From Avena insularis (taxonomy: Eukaryota > Streptophyta > Magnoliopsida > Poales > Poaceae), in contig CM042693.1 of assembly GCA_023614405.1 (NCBI GenBank), positions 159,542,731 through 159,606,730 of the forward strand: a stretch of DNA of 64,000 bases, read 5' to 3'. The translations under genes and the position numbers were made by a program. Within the stretch, counting starts at the first letter, position 1, and every line of letters begins with the position of its first letter. Below are positions 21,076-33,371 of the stretch, piece by piece. The notes under the pieces were generated by a model, which was not told where the DNA came from, ran no database searches, and saw only the letters and a list, made by a program, of their open reading frames with translations.

Positions 21076-21989
21076 CTAAGGAGTCCCCGAGTGTGATTCG
21101 GCGAACCCTGAATTGAGCGGATCAGTCCCCGAGTGACTCGAACCTGGACCTAAGTCGATATCCATTGGTACCATGTCTGACTCCTGAATCGCCGAGGTAA
21201 CCCTAATCGAGTCGGATTCTAGTGACGGCTTGATCGATGGTTTCCTGAGGTGATCCAGTGCTACCCCTGGTGGTATTGCTTGCCGAGATGATCCTAGTTT
21301 GGATAGTACATCTGCTGCCTCATTTTCTGCTCTAGGAACATGATGGAATTCACACCCGTCGAAATATACGGAAAATTGTTGCACATGGAAACGATATAAT
21401 GCCATGTTTGCGTCCAGCGCATCCTAATGTCCAGACACTTGCTGAATCACCAAATCTGAATCGCCAAAACAGATGATCCTTTTGATACCAATTTCCTTGG
21501 CTACTTTGATGCCATGGACAAGTGCTTCATACTCGACAATGTTGTTGGAAACAGCAAAGTGAATCTGTAACACGTACCTCAGTTGATCCCTCTTTGGAGA
21601 TGCGAGCACCCGGCGCCCAGACCCATTTTCATCTTGGAGCCGTCAAAATGCATTTTCCAGTAGTTCGGATCTGGAAGTGGTGGTTCGTACTGCATTTCCA
21701 TCCAGTCTACAAAGAAATCTGCAATAGCCTGAGACTTTATTGCATCTCGCCTATCATACTGTGGAGTATATGGTGCCAGTTCTAGGGCCCATTTTGCCAC
21801 TCGGCCGCTGGCATCTTTGCTTCCCAATATATCCGAGATAGGTGCCTCGCAAATTACCCGGATTGGGTGTTCTTGAAAATAATGTTTCAGCTTCTTTGCT
21901 GCCATATATACCCCATATGTCATCTTTTGATAATGCGGGTAATTCTGTTTCGAGACAGAGAGCACTTCGCTCAAGTAATACACCAGTCT
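21076..21989 (-). pseudogene. pol: Element B RNase H and second (archaeal-type) RNase H
   Basis: The first part (21983 to about 21680) is the retroelement RNase H with YYLSEVLSVSKQNYPHYQKM and ADFFVDWMEMQYEPP. The second starts at about 21670 (YWKMHFDGSKMKMGLGAG) and continues, after a frame change near 21600, with VEYEALVHGIKVAKEIGIK, CFGDSDLVIQQVSG and ENEAADVLSKLGS. A tandem second RNase H is a known mark of the Tat lineage. It removes or helps remove RNA from the RNA-DNA hybrid during cDNA synthesis. Confidence 0.85.
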
Positions 21990-22990
21990 TTAGACTGATT
22001 TGCCCCCTTCTTCACGTTCAACCACTATTACTACACTTACAACTCTGTTGGTTGCGGCGACATAGAGCAACATTGGCTCTTTGGATAGTGGTGATGCTAA
22101 TATTGGTGTTGTTGCCAACATTTTCTTTAATTCATGGAAAGCGCTATCAGCTTGCTGTGTCCACATGAATTTGTCTAATTTCTTCATCAGTTGATATAGT
22201 GGTAGGGCTTTTTCACCTAGCCGACTAACAAACCTGCTCAACGAGGCCAGGCATCCAGTAAACTTCTGGACATTGTTGAGGGTTTTTGGCAATTCCATTC
22301 TTTCCATGGCCCTGATATTTGTCTGGTTGGCTTCAATTCCTCGGCTGGATACAAGGAATCTGAGTAATTTGCTAGCCGGGACACCAAATGTACATTTTTC
22401 CAGGTTAAGCTTCATCTGGAATCTTCTCAAGTTTGCGAATGTTTGACGCAAGTCCTCAATTAGAGTATGACTTTGTTTGGTTTTTATTACCACGTCATCG
22501 ACGTATACTTGAACGTTTTTGTCCAACTGATCTTCCACCTCATCTGAATGGCATGGTACGATAGCAATAAGCCCCGTACGGGGTGATAAAAGCTTTCTTT
22601 ATTTGATCATCCGGATTCAGTGGTATCTAATGGAATCCTGAATACGCATCCACAAACGACAACAACTCACACCTAGTAGTAGAATCTATGACTTGATCGA
22701 TCCGTTGCAGGGGAAAATGGATCTTTTGGACACGCCTTATTGACGTTCGTGTAATCAATACACATGCGCCATACCACTGCCACGTTCAGGTCATCTTTTT
22801 TCTTCTCGACCAAGACTGGATTTGACAACCAGTCAGGGTGTAGTACTTCCATGATGAATCCAACAGCTAAAAGTCTGGGAATCTCGACAGCTATCACTTT
22901 CCTCCTATTACCGGCGAAGCGGCGGAGGGGTTGCTTCACCGGCTTGGAATCTGGTCTTACATGAAGAGAGTGCTAAGCCAGCTCCCTCGG
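21990..22990 (-). pseudogene. pol: Element B reverse transcriptase with internal deletion
   Basis: Motifs in order are MKQPLRRFAGNRRKVIAVEI, WRMCIDYTNVNKACPKDPF, CELLSFVDAYSGF, AFITPYGAYCYRTMPF and VQVYVDDVVIKTKQSH. Between TMPF and the segment before YVDD, the conserved GLKNAGATYQ block seen in elements A and C is missing and the frame changes, so a short deletion has occurred at about 22548. The thumb and connection follow (KCTFGVPASKLL, FTGCLASLSRFVSRLGEKAL). Another frame change lies near 22700. It cannot yield an active enzyme. Confidence 0.88.
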
Positions 22991-23065
22991 AACTCTTTGC
23001 AGATCTTGAGTGGACCATGCAAAGATATCCTGATTCTCACGGAGGAAGCTAGTGAGCTCGCTTTC

Positions 23066-23830
23066 CTATTTGTCTGTGAGGCCAGCCCCAATGGTAACTG
23101 CGCGCTCTGGGAAAGTCTCATCTACCTGTACCTTCTTGGTTTCTTTGGTATCTTGAAATGACACATTGCCATGCGGGTTGGTGAGTGCCGTCATGGATAT
23201 TTGTGATGCTTTGGCCAATGTTGCCACTTCCAACATTTGACTTTTTTCTTGTTCTATGACGAGCGACTCGGCCAGTGAAGATCCGGCTGAGGCAGAAGCA
23301 ATAGATCTTTTGTATTCTCCTTCAACTGTAATCACCCCACATGGGCCTGGCAGCTTCATCTTTAAGTAAGCAATGTTGGTAGTAGCCATGAATCTTGCCA
23401 TAGCCGGCCTACCGAGTAAGGCGTGATATGAGCTGGCCAAATCCACTACCTCAAACTCTATGGCCTCAGTGCGACAGTTCTCTCTGTTGCCGAATAAGAC
23501 ATCGACCCAGATCTTGCCAATTGGCTCACAGGACAGTCCCGACACAATACCGTGGAAAGTGGGCTTAGTTGGCTCCAGCATGTTCATGGTGATGCCTAAC
23601 TTGAGCATTGTATCCTTGTACATGATGTTGATGCTACTGCCACTGTCAATCAGCACTTTCGAAAACTTGACGTTGATATCTGGGCCCATGAATGTTGGAT
23701 CCAAAACTAGAGCATATCCTCCTGGGGTTGGCATGATCTTGGGGTGATCTTTTATACTCCAAGTTGTTTCTTGCTCAGACCAATGCATGTACTTGGGGAT
23801 TGCCGGCATCGTGGAGTTCACCTCCATCAT
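23066..23830 (-). pseudogene. Element B aspartic protease
   Basis: An open frame of 254 codons holds the active site VLIDSGSSINIMYKDTM intact, then FHGIVSGLSCEPIG, SYHALLGRPAMARFMATT and MKLPGPCGVITVEG. This domain has no internal stop. A stop at 23066 separates it from reverse transcriptase, and a frame break separates it from the gag zinc region. Role: processing of the polyprotein. Confidence 0.87.
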
Positions 23831-23884
23831 CCGTCGCTGCTGGCTCTTTTTGTCATTTGGCTCTATGACAAAGACAACATATCT

Positions 23885-26530
23885 CTAGTGATGTTCTCTG
23901 TACTCATTTCTAGTTCCATGATCAACATGAGCGTCATCACCTCTTGGATTGTGCACCTTGTGCACAACTTCTCTTCTTTCTTGATTGTGATACCTTGGCT
24001 TCCTGTTTTCGTATCTGTTGTATGCTCCCACTGTTTGACCATTTCCTCCTGTAAGTGGTGGAGGGGGAGGTGGTGAAAGCTGCTTATTCGGTGAATCCAC
24101 TCTATATCCTTTCTGAAACCAAGTGCATTGCCTTGTTGTGTGATTGGCCGGTTTACTCGGACTTGGCGTGTGAAACTTACACGGCTGGTCCAGCATCATC
24201 TCATAGGTATATTTCTGCCGGTCTTGATATTGCTTCCTCTGATCGTATGGCCTTTTGCCGTCATTCTCTGGCACCCATTGTTGTTGCCCACTTGTCCTTT
24301 GATGCTGACTGCTTCCAGCATCTGGATGATCATGACTCACGGCCGCAACCTGAGTCGAACCATACCTGTAATCTGGCGTTTCGTCTCTTCTCTTGCTTCT
24401 ATATTCAGACCTTTCCTAGCGCCTCTGCGAACAGGTAGCGTCATAGATCTGAGTCTTAGTCATCCGTCTACTGACATGAGCAGCGGCTGAGTCGGATCTC
24501 CTAACGCATACGAATCAGCGATTCTTATCGTCTCTGTCAGGCTTGCCGGCATATCTCTTTGTAACCTTTGCCACAACACACTTCCATGTCTACATCCTTG
24601 TGCAAACCATGCGATTGCCTGTGACTCGATTACCCCTTCACAAGAGTTACGCATCGTACACCACCTTGTGAGGAATTCCCTGTCTGTTTCATTCGGTCTT
24701 TGCTTACACATCGCCAGTTGTTGTGGGCGATTCGGCCTCTTGTAAGTTCTCGTGAAATTGCTCACAAAAGCATCATGAAAATCGATCCAATTGTTAATGC
24801 TTCCGGGTGGCAAATTATTCAACCATACCCGAGCTGGTCCCTCCAGCATCTGCGGTACATAACATACCGCCCATCTCAAATTTCCCTACGCGATCTTCAC
24901 AACAGTTCCATAATATATGAGCCAGTCCTCTGGCTTAGTGCTTCCATCATACGTTTTTGTCCCTCTGGGCAGCTGGAAATTTGGCACCGGTGGCTCCTTC
25001 ATGATCCTTCGGCCAAAGCACGTGGACCCTGTGGACCTTGTGATTCAATTATCTCTGCCATTTTTATTCAGTCAAGCATCATCCTTGCATCATCCGGCTG
25101 AAAGTTCCTGCCTCCGAGTCTTGCTCCCATTGCTTGATATGCGTGATCCAGCAGTTCATATCCATCATTCACCATAGCCGAGTAACCATCATTATACTTA
25201 TTTGCATTCGGGTCAGCAGGCTGCTGAACTGCCTTTCCCGCGCTTTGCTGCCTTCTTTCAGGCTGAGCTGGTTCGTTATTCGGCGCTGGATTTCCTCCTC
25301 CTGCCGAGTGAGTTCCGCGCCTAGCTTGAGGCGCAAAATTCTGCCCTCCGTTGTCATTTCTTTGCCCTGCTTGCCTTTCTCGGCCTGCATTCTCCTGGTT
25401 TTCATTTCCTTGTGCATTATTCCTTCTCGCCCCCTGCGCATGTGCCGGGTTTCCTTGAACCACTGCTGGATCATAGGCGACCATCTGCTTGTTTCTTCCA
25501 GAATCCACACTTTTTTCTTTTCTCGGCCTAGGCACCACTCCGGGTGAGGATGCCGTGTTCCCAGCCGATCTTGCCAGGACAGGAGTCGCCGAGTAAACCA
25601 GTTGTGACCTTCCTGCTATACCCGGATTTGCTCTGTAATACGCCTCATTCAGCATGCTAGATGCTTTTACTAGTTCATTGACTCGTTCTTGTTGCCTTTT
25701 CTTTGCTTCTCCCTCCAAATCGGGTAATTCTGCCATCGTTGCTTCTGCTGCTCGCAGATTAGCTGCTACTGTGTTATATGTTGGTCGCATGGCTGTTTCG
25801 TTGTTGTTCTCTGGCGTTATTTTTGACGTCGCATCTTCCAGCTCCATGTTGAGGTTCCTTCCTCTCAATCTCGTTGCATCAAGCCGGGTCTTTCCGCCCT
25901 TTACTCGATTTGCCGAGTTAAGCTCTCGGATGGTGATATCCACGCCCTTCTGTAACTGTGCTTATTCCTTTGCTTTCTCCAAAACCTTTATCCTGGCTTC
26001 CTCCAACTCGGCTTGCACACATGCCAGGTCAGTTGCCTGTGCCACTGGCTCGGCCAACTTGTCTATCGCTTCCTGCAGTTCCTTAGCCCTTTTACTCCTA
26101 GCTATGTTTTCTGCTTTTCTAGTGGTGCATTTGCTGTCCTTGCAGCCCTTGGTGTTTCCTCATGATTGCCTCCCTCAGCATTCTCATTCACTACTAGAAC
26201 TATTGGGGGAGCTGCGGGGTTTGGGGCTGTCATCATTACCTCCATGGAGACGAGTTGGTGAAGCTTCCCAGCGACAGGAATCGCTGGCGGATCCGGCGCC
26301 AGACGCGCTTCGGGATATCGCGTTCCACGCCACTGCTGGTAGACCTGGTGCTCGCCGAACTTGATGAAGCGACTGCCGCTAGGGAACGGCCTGGTCCCAA
26401 AGCAGCCCGCGTTGTCGCTGACGAAGTTGAGCGCTCCAAACCTCTGGATGAGGCCAGAGTAGACGCGCTCACCGGTTTTGGCGATGATGTTGCCCATCCG
26501 GATGAAGACTCCATCAAGCACCTGCTTCCG
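23885..26530 (-). pseudogene. gag: Element B gag, frameshifted
   Basis: The first plausible ATG is at 26497 (MGNIIAKTGERV), about 50 bp after the primer site. The segments are an N-terminal region (26497-26102), a long coiled-coil-like and glutamine/asparagine-rich region (25943-25068), the Retrotrans_gag domain (24879-24460, PQMLEGPARVWLNNLPPGSI) and a nucleocapsid region (24340-23885) with zinc motif C-x2-H-x9-H-x4-C. At least three frame changes and several stops separate them. Compared with element A gag it has a much longer N-terminal region. Confidence 0.83.
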
Positions 26531-26547
26531 CACCACGGTGGGCGCCA
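26531..26547 (-). promoter_or_regulatory. Element B primer-binding site
   Basis: On the minus strand TGGCGCCCACCGTGGTG starts two bases after the LTR end. It is nearly the same as the element C site (TGGCGCCAACCGTGGGG). I do not assign the tRNA. Confidence 0.75.
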
Positions 26548-26549
26548 AC

Positions 26550-27321
26550 TGTCATGGTGGTGGCACGGCAGATGCCATGGGTAGGCTTAAGTTGGGGGCC
26601 AAATGGGTGCTTGTGGTCACCGGGGAGGGAGTGCGTGGTCGATCCATGAATGAAGAACAAGAAGAACTCTCCAGACTTAGCAATTTGATTGATACCCAAA
26701 GATTACAAGTGCTCATTGAGCTGTATGAACTAGGGTTCAGTGCACTCGTTCACTACTTGGTCCAACCTCCTTCTCCTACAGCTATGCCCTTCCTTATATA
26801 GGCAGTGCTAGCTAGCTTGTACCCCTTTGGGTTCTAGGGTTTACTGTTTGGATCTTGGTCCCTATGATGTGGGCCGGGTCATGGGCTCGCCCTTAGCCCA
26901 ATGGCCCAGTACGAAAAGCTTGATAGCTAACGGTCTTCTGGTACGCTGCTTCTTGTTCCTTTTGGCGTCATGCAGTAACTTTGTATGTTGGCGTATGCTT
27001 TGAGCGTCACCTGGCTCCTTTTGTGTCACCCGGCGTCGCCCTTCTCTTTTTAACATGCTTTACCATGGTCCCTCCTAAACCTTACTCGGAAAGGTGTCAT
27101 GCGTTCTACTTGATTCGGCCCTTCCTTGGTAGACTCGGCTCGTTGGTTCCTGCAAGAATTACAACTTTGTCTTATGCGGGCCGACATAGTTTATATGTCG
27201 GCCGCTCATGCTTCTCTTACCTGGCCGTTCTTACCCGGCCTGGTTCTTTCTTTACTCGGAGCTAGCCAAACTACGCTATGTTTCACCTCTCGTGACCCTA
27301 CCGGGGGTTATCCCCCCGACA
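26550..27321 (-). repeat. Element B 5' LTR (772 bp)
   Basis: Plus-strand ends are TGTCATGGTGG and CCCCCGACA. It pairs with the LTR at 13465-14235. The target copy TGAGT follows at 27322. Confidence 0.93.
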
Positions 27322-27697
27322 TGAGTTGCATAGTCTTTGCAGGTGGAAAGAATTTAGTCTTAAATAAAGAAATACATTCCACCCATGATGCAATAGTATT
27401 TCTAGGCAAAGATAGCAACCATTCTTTTGCTCTTACTCTAAGAGAAAGGAAATAAGCACAACTTGACCGCGTCAAGGTCAGCACTTTAATGCGCATCGTA
27501 TCACATATTTTAGTAAAAGTATTTAAGTGCATACCTGCATGCTCAACAACAGAGCCTCCAAATTGATTATGTTGAACCAAACTTAAATAGTGGGGCTTAA
27601 TTTCATAATCTTGAGTAGTAATTGCTGGCTAAGTAATATGAGTACGCAAATAATCACTCTTGGGAGTAGCAAACTCCCCAAGCTTCTTTTTAGCCAT
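27322..27697 (-). pseudogene. gag: Element E gag, N-terminal part
   Basis: The ATG at 27695-27697 opens MAKKKLGEFATPKSDYL. A TAG at 27629-27631 interrupts the frame. After it comes the start of the Gag domain (FGGSVVEHAGMHLNTFTKIC, AKEWLLSLPRNTIASW, LFKTKFFPPAKT) up to the target duplication of element B at 27322. The gene resumes in the same frame at 13464. Confidence 0.83.
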
Positions 27698-27899
27698 ACT
27701 TCCTATGTTTTTGGATTTTATTAAATAAAAACTTATAATAGTAAAAGCAAGAATTAAAATACTAACTAATTTTTTGGTTTTTAAAATATACATAAAAGCA
27801 AAGTAACAAAATTAAAAACAAGAATTAAAACTAGCAAGGTTCCTACTAACCTCACCAGGGTAGCTATTGGTTCCCCGACAACGGCGCCAGAAGAAGGGT
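27698..27899 (-). promoter_or_regulatory. Element E leader and primer-binding site
   Basis: TGGCGCCGTTGTCGGGGAA at 27871-27889 (minus strand), ten bases from the LTR end, is the tRNA-Asp-type site common in Athila elements. The rest is an AT-rich leader up to the gag ATG. Confidence 0.82.
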
Positions 27900-29168
27900 T
27901 GATACCTTCGATCTGGATTACGGATGTAGTATAGTTCTTTTTCCCTAATATACCTAGGTTTATTGAGTCCTACGGAAGTAGAAAGCGTAGTAAGGTTACT
28001 TAAACGGACCTTCGGGAATTTTAGAATTCCTTTTTTGTTTTCACCAGACCAAGAGTTTGCGATCTTTTTATTGTTGTTGACGATGAAGAGAGAGAGGGCC
28101 AGGGGCTTTCCGTTTCACCAGTAGCTATGCAAAACATCTGATGGGAATAAAAGATAATAATAAAGTATGCATGTAATTGTTAGAGCAAGATAATTATATG
28201 TGGGAAGTCCATCCATAATTGCTTTTGCCTCCGCAACCGCTTATAGCAATAACCTACTAGTATCATCCATAGAAGAAAGAGAACTAATGATATGCATAGT
28301 GATGTCACCATTAATCCCAAGTAGTCGTACTACCCCTTATTTCACTGTGGTTCCCAACCTGCAGATCGGTCATTACTCACACTCCCTATATCTGGATCAA
28401 TCCTTGGGGTCCTGGATACCCGAGAAGTCCTTAGATTGAGGCAAGAGAGGGTACAATAATCATCATGTCATACAAACTAATACATGATCCCATCTATGAT
28501 AAATAACATGCACATAAAGCTACATGGCTGGTCAGAAGCCCTTAGCCCAAGGAGAATTACTCACACATAGAGATGAAATCAACAATCATAAAACATTGTA
28601 ATGGAAATCATGAGATTGATAATAATAGTCTTACAATGTCGCCAATCGGAGATAGGATCTACTATTACAAGAGGTGGAATATGGCTATGTTTGTGGAGAA
28701 GGGTTTGGAGATTAGATCTAGATCTATTCCTCCGACGTGGTGGCTTCTGGTGGCAGGGAGAATTGAGATCAAAAAAGGGAGAGTTTTCTCATCGCCCAAA
28801 GCCTCTTTATATAGGGGTAACTTCACGAAAGTTGTTTTGTTTGACCTGGCGATGTCGGTTCAAACTATACATCCGGAACTATACAGCCGGAATAAAATTC
28901 CCGCCGTAGATTTGGTCGTTAAAGGCAATACCTTCTCTTCACGGCTCTAGGGTTCTTTGGTATGCTGGAAATCTCGTATCTTTGATTTTAATGTTGTGAT
29001 TCCCATCATCAAACGGCATTATCTGCGTAGGGAAAAATAGAAAGAAAGGATTGCATACCCCTTGTATCATTATGCATTAGTGGCGGGATTTAGAGAGATA
29101 TTTCATCAAATATATGAATAATATCCAGTTTAAATATGAGTGTGGATGGCTATATTTCACATCCATCA
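27900..29168 (-). repeat. Element E 5' LTR (1269 bp)
   Basis: Minus-strand ends are TGATGGATGTG and GGTATCA. A TATATAAAG box lies near 28806-28815 (minus). A hairpin cassette at 28879-28909 just upstream of it matches the cassettes at 11509-11700. The outer flank GTGGC is F gag. Open frames seen inside it on the plus strand have no family match. Confidence 0.8.
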
Positions 29169-29642
29169 GTGGCCACCCTTGGCCCCGCCGCGCTATCCAC
29201 CAGGTTTTCCTTTCCTCTGGCTGTTGCGCATGTCACGGAGCTTCTGGAGTTCATAGCAGTCGTTAGTGGGGTGTCCGTTCCTCTTGTGGAAGTGGCACTA
29301 CCCATTGTCGTCCCTTTCTACTCCACCACGCTCCTCGAGAGGGCTCTTTCGGTCAGGTTCGGTGGCAATGACGATGGCAGTTTTGCTCTTGGAGTCCATG
29401 TCTTTGCTCTTGGATGAGCCCGATGACTTTGGGGTGGTTTCTGCCTCGACGAGGCCGAACATCTAGCCAGCCTCTGCCTTGGCGCACTTCTTAGCCATGA
29501 AAAATATCTCGGCCTATGTGGTGAGGTTATCTCCCCGGATGCCGATCTTCTTCCTCATCTTGACGTCCTTGATGCCCTCGGAGAAAGCGGTGATGACGTT
29601 GGAGTCCGAGATCTTTGGGATCTTAATGCAGAATCGGCTGAA
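29169..29642 (-). pseudogene. gag: Element F gag, nucleocapsid part
   Basis: The minus-strand frame reads ISDSNVITAFSEGIKDVKMR, then a lysine- and serine-rich stretch, then the zinc motif C-x2-H-x4-H-x4-C (CHFHKRNGHPTNDC) and LQKLRDMRNSQRKGKP. It has several TAG stops. It joins 51615-52591 once element D is removed and 7047-7135 once element E is removed. Confidence 0.83.
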
Positions 29643-32600
29643 TGTAACACCCCAGTTTTAGATAAACATTATTTAGGGTTTGATTGTGCATTCATGAACA
29701 TCATCCTTTAAATTGTGCATTGAAGCAAATAAATCAATCCCTAAACCCTAGTTTTCTCCCCTCTTTTTGGAACACATTGAAATGGTTTGAATTTCGAAAA
29801 GTACCAAAATGTAGGGAGCCCAAATGGACTAAAAGGTCCCCAAAATATTTTACAAGTTTTACAAACCACTCTGATATTTTAAAATTACCCAAAACAGATT
29901 CAAATTGGAAAATACAAAAAGAGAAACAAATTTTAGAAAAGGAAAAAGATTTCTGTTAGAAAAATGGAGCCAGATACCTCAGACCGAGCAGCCCAGCAGC
30001 CTCCTTATCCTCTCCCCCTTTACCATGGCCTACCTTGGCCCAAGCCAGCCCGCAAGCGGCCTTGTACCGGTTCGGCCCTTCTATCTTCGTCTTCCTCCTT
30101 CTCGGTCGATCCCGGAAGCATCTCGCTGGCGCTGCAGCGACCGTCTCCGTGCGCTGTGATGCGTGCCTCTGCCGTGATACTCGCCACCGTTGTTCGTTAT
30201 CTATAAGTACGCCTTCACCTCCTAACGAACCCTATCCTCTTCTTTCTCCCCAAATTTCCCCTCTGGCCAAACCCTAGCCTGATGGTCACCGCAGAGCCTC
30301 GCCTTTCCCGACTTCGTCGTGCCTCGCCGTGAATACCTGGAGAACCGCCGTGCCGGACTACGTCTCACCGCTAGAGGAATAGCCTATGCGTGCTCGGAAT
30401 CGAGGAACCCAAGCTCGACTTCATCGTCGGTCTCCATTGTTATCACCGTCGATTCACCATCGTCCAAGCTCCTCCGGCCTCCCTGACCTCTCTACCTGCA
30501 TCGTGGTGAGATCCTAAGCACCCAGTGCCCTCCAATCCCTCCCACTTTCTCTCTGTTGCCTCCGCCACCGAGCCAGAAGCTCGTCGCCGGCCGGCGACCA
30601 AAACAGAGCGGCGCTTGCACTAGCGAGTTCTCCATCCTCTGCTCGTTCGAGCAAGCCCAACCCCGTTCCCTCTCGCGCGCCCAATCGCCCAATCCACCGT
30701 TGACTGTGAGCACCTCCATTGGTGATGTCATCCTGACATCAGCATGACGCAATATTCCTTTTATTTTGTTTTATTTAAATTGTTTTCTGGAAAATAAATA
30801 ACCCTTGTGGGCCCAGGTTGTCATGGTTTTAATAATTTTGATAATCATTGTCTAAAAAGAATAAAAATCTGATAGGTGGGACCAAGTGGATAAATTATTA
30901 ATAAATTCAAAAAAAATTATAATTTCCTAAAACGAATTTAAAATGGTGTTAAATTGATAAAAATCATAACTAATTATTTATAACTCAGAAAAATACAAAT
31001 AATATATCAACATATTCAGAAAAATGAGAACTACCTATCTAAGCTCTAATCATGCATTGTTCAACAACTTTAATAGCAAGTTTAATTAGAAGAACATAGT
31101 AACCCCTCATAGGTGATTCCGGAGTTTCCCCGAGTTAGGGTTTGTACCCCTCGAAACCCCGATTAAATGGTCGAGCATATCTTAGGGTTACATTTCAGTG
31201 CAATATAACTTTTCATATCATCGTACTTGCTTGAGCATTGCACCAATGCCATGTGTTGATTGTTTCCGCCTCTCTTTCCGGTGTTTTCTTCTTCTCGGTA
31301 GAATACGATATCGATATCGAGATCAGATCGATGACCGAGATCAACACCATTCAAGATCAAAGATCCACGAACATTACTTTACCAACTATAACCAAGTCAA
31401 GTACAAGGCTTTTGAAGATCTGCTTATGGGTTATCAACTGGCAAAGGCAAGCACAACCCCACCATGATATAATTCTATGATTTCGAAAGCATTTCAATTC
31501 TTGCCATGATGCATATGATTCTGCTATGGTCTTTTATCAATAGATAGAGTATCCTATATATTGCATTATTCCCTTTGAGCTTATATTACCTGATCCACTG
31601 CTCCTAGCATAACTAGGTTTGGCTTGTGTGCAATGCTAGAGTTTATATATGTGTCCTGCCTAGCCATGCATAGTTGTTGAGTCTGGTTCATCCAGATGAT
31701 GTATCCCATACAGAGAATCTAGTATGACAGGAGAATATAATGAGATGAGATCAGAGGTGATATGAGATTAAACATGCTAAGGCTTGTATGGGAGGCCACG
31801 ATGGGATGTGGTTCTTGTAGTCCCATGCTCACCAACCCTAGGACCCCGGGAGTTCTCTTCTTCGGAACCAAGACGAGCGTACAGCCACACGGGGCCTGGA
31901 AAACCCCTCGACTCACTAACTTGCCTAGTTTGATCCATGAGTCCATAGTTTGAGATTTGGCATTTGCATAGTTGGATAGGCTGTAGATGGTGCATCATAT
32001 AGGGCATGACCAAGAAGGAAGGAGGCTCCGGGAGTACTCCTGATCCTTGAACATAGAGATTTGGGCTGATGGAACCCTTTCTTGGAGACTCATGGATTTA
32101 GGCGAAAGCAAGGTAGAGGTCATGTATAACCACCCTCTGTCGGCCTTCCAAGGAAGAGGGCTCTTACTAGTGGCATTAAGAGAAGGTTAGTACGTGTGGG
32201 TAAAGTTGTACACCCCTGCAGGGTATTAATCTTTCGGAAAGCCGTGTCCACGGTTATGAACGACTTGGGAAAGGACGGGATATCATAGAGAATTATAACC
32301 TAATCATCAAACTTGGTAGATTAACGTGTGCTTAAGGATGCATACTCATGGGTACGAGGGGGTGATCCAAGATAGGGTTCAGATGTTGATGATTTGGTGG
32401 ATATCAAAATATGATGATCAATACTTCAGAGATGTCGCTCTCTTGTCCCCTTTTCAAATGATCTGATTAGATGAGCTTCTTCTGTCTCTTATTTATAAAT
32501 AGTGATGGCTTTATGCAAAACAACTCCACCAGTCATAAGTCTTGCGGAGTACACCCTATACTCACCCTTGATTTCTTGATACTTTTGGCAGAGTAAGTGT

Positions 32601-32882
32601 TCCATGAAGATTAATTTGGTACGACATCAACACCGACAAGTAGCTTGGGGTTCTCGGACGGCAGCCTAGAATCTATGGGCTGGGACATCATCGTTATGCT
32701 TCAGGCCTCTTAGGACATTTGTTAAGTTTGCTATACTTAATAGCATAATTTGCGTTCCGTTGTTTGATGTTTGTGGTCAGTGACCTCTGCTTGTAATAAT
32801 TTGGCTCTTCGCTCAGTTATGAGCTTGCTATAATAAATTTTGTGTTGTAGGGTCAATGTTGTGTTACCGATTCTTCACTGGA
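29643..32882 (+). repeat. Element D 5' LTR, first part
   Basis: It begins TGTAACACCCCAGTTTTAG and matches 48371-51540 of the 3' LTR. A TATAAGTA promoter-like site is near 30202. The part between about 29950 and 30750 is GC-rich and followed by AT-rich sequence. Short open frames here (for example 30492-30752) are not supported as genes. It stops at the CTGGA duplication of element C (32878-32882). Confidence 0.87.
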
Positions 32883-33370
32883 TGATGGGGATGTGCCTAC
32901 CGGGGTATACCCAGCAGGACATTTCCGACTGGCCCAGGAACTGGCGAGTGGGCCTGCAAGACGGCGACTGGATCAAGGCCCGGTATGGATCCAAGCGACT
33001 GGAAGCTAAAGGCCCAGGCGAGTAGATAGGCCCAGTCAGATTAGGTCAAACGAGTACCGAAGCCTTAACTGAATCGGTTGAGATATGTAAACCCTAGGGG
33101 AGGTGAGTCTATATAAACCTCCCTGCATGGTGAGTAGAGATACGTTCCATCATACACCCAAGCGACTCGCCGCCTAGCCGCCAAGCTCGCCCATTGTACC
33201 ACCTTTATAATACAATCTAGCAGGAGTAGGTCTTTACCCTCCGGGGGGCGAACCTGGGTAAATCCTTGTGTCTCCGCCCTCATCTCGCACCACAGATGGC
33301 TGGCCGCCCTTGCCCCTCGTTCTACTACTCGCTGCCGATTGCAGCATCTGCCGTGACCATTCCCACAACA
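32883..33370 (+). repeat. Element C 5' LTR (488 bp)
   Basis: It begins TGATGGGGATGTGCC and ends CCCACAACA. The TATA box CTATATAAAC is at 33110-33119. It aligns end to end with 44417-44904. Confidence 0.96.
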
Positions 33371-33371
33371 G

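Larger units (their letters stand above)
13465..27321 (-). mobile_element. Element B: complete Tat-like Ty3/gypsy element with convergent accessory gene
   Basis: It is bounded by LTRs of 771 and 772 bp and by the 5-bp duplication TGAGT (13460-13464 and 27322-27326). Transcription is on the minus strand: 5' LTR 27321-26550, primer site, gag, protease, reverse transcriptase, two RNase H domains, integrase ending at 19732, then the accessory gene on the plus strand (14938-19087), polypurine tract and 3' LTR. By eye the LTRs differ at roughly 45 sites. The insertion splits the gag gene of element E. All genes have stops or frameshifts. Confidence 0.93.
7136..29168 (-). mobile_element. Element E: Athila-like Ty3/gypsy element lacking reverse transcriptase and integrase, with nested insertions
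   Basis: On the minus strand the order is 5' LTR (29168-27900), primer site, gag, protease, ORF-1-like gene, 3' untranslated region and a short 3' LTR remnant. It is interrupted by element B (13465-27321) and by a solo LTR (8801-10169). The flanks GTGGT (7131-7135) and GTGGC (29169-29173) fit a target duplication with one mismatch. Both flanks are gag of element F. Between the protease (ends 12008) and ORF-1 (starts 11052) there is no reverse transcriptase or integrase, so this copy could move only with proteins from another element. Confidence 0.8.

Noticed and set aside
27871..27889. Possible tRNA gene fragments at GGCGCC sites
   Set aside because: These are primer-binding sites complementary to a tRNA 3' end and sit at LTR borders.
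28573..28950. Open frames in the element E 5' LTR
   Set aside because: They lie inside an LTR with promoter features and show no domain.
30492..30752. Open frames in the GC-rich part of the D LTRs
   Set aside because: The corresponding part of the other LTR (49250-49496) has changed frames, so nothing indicates coding.
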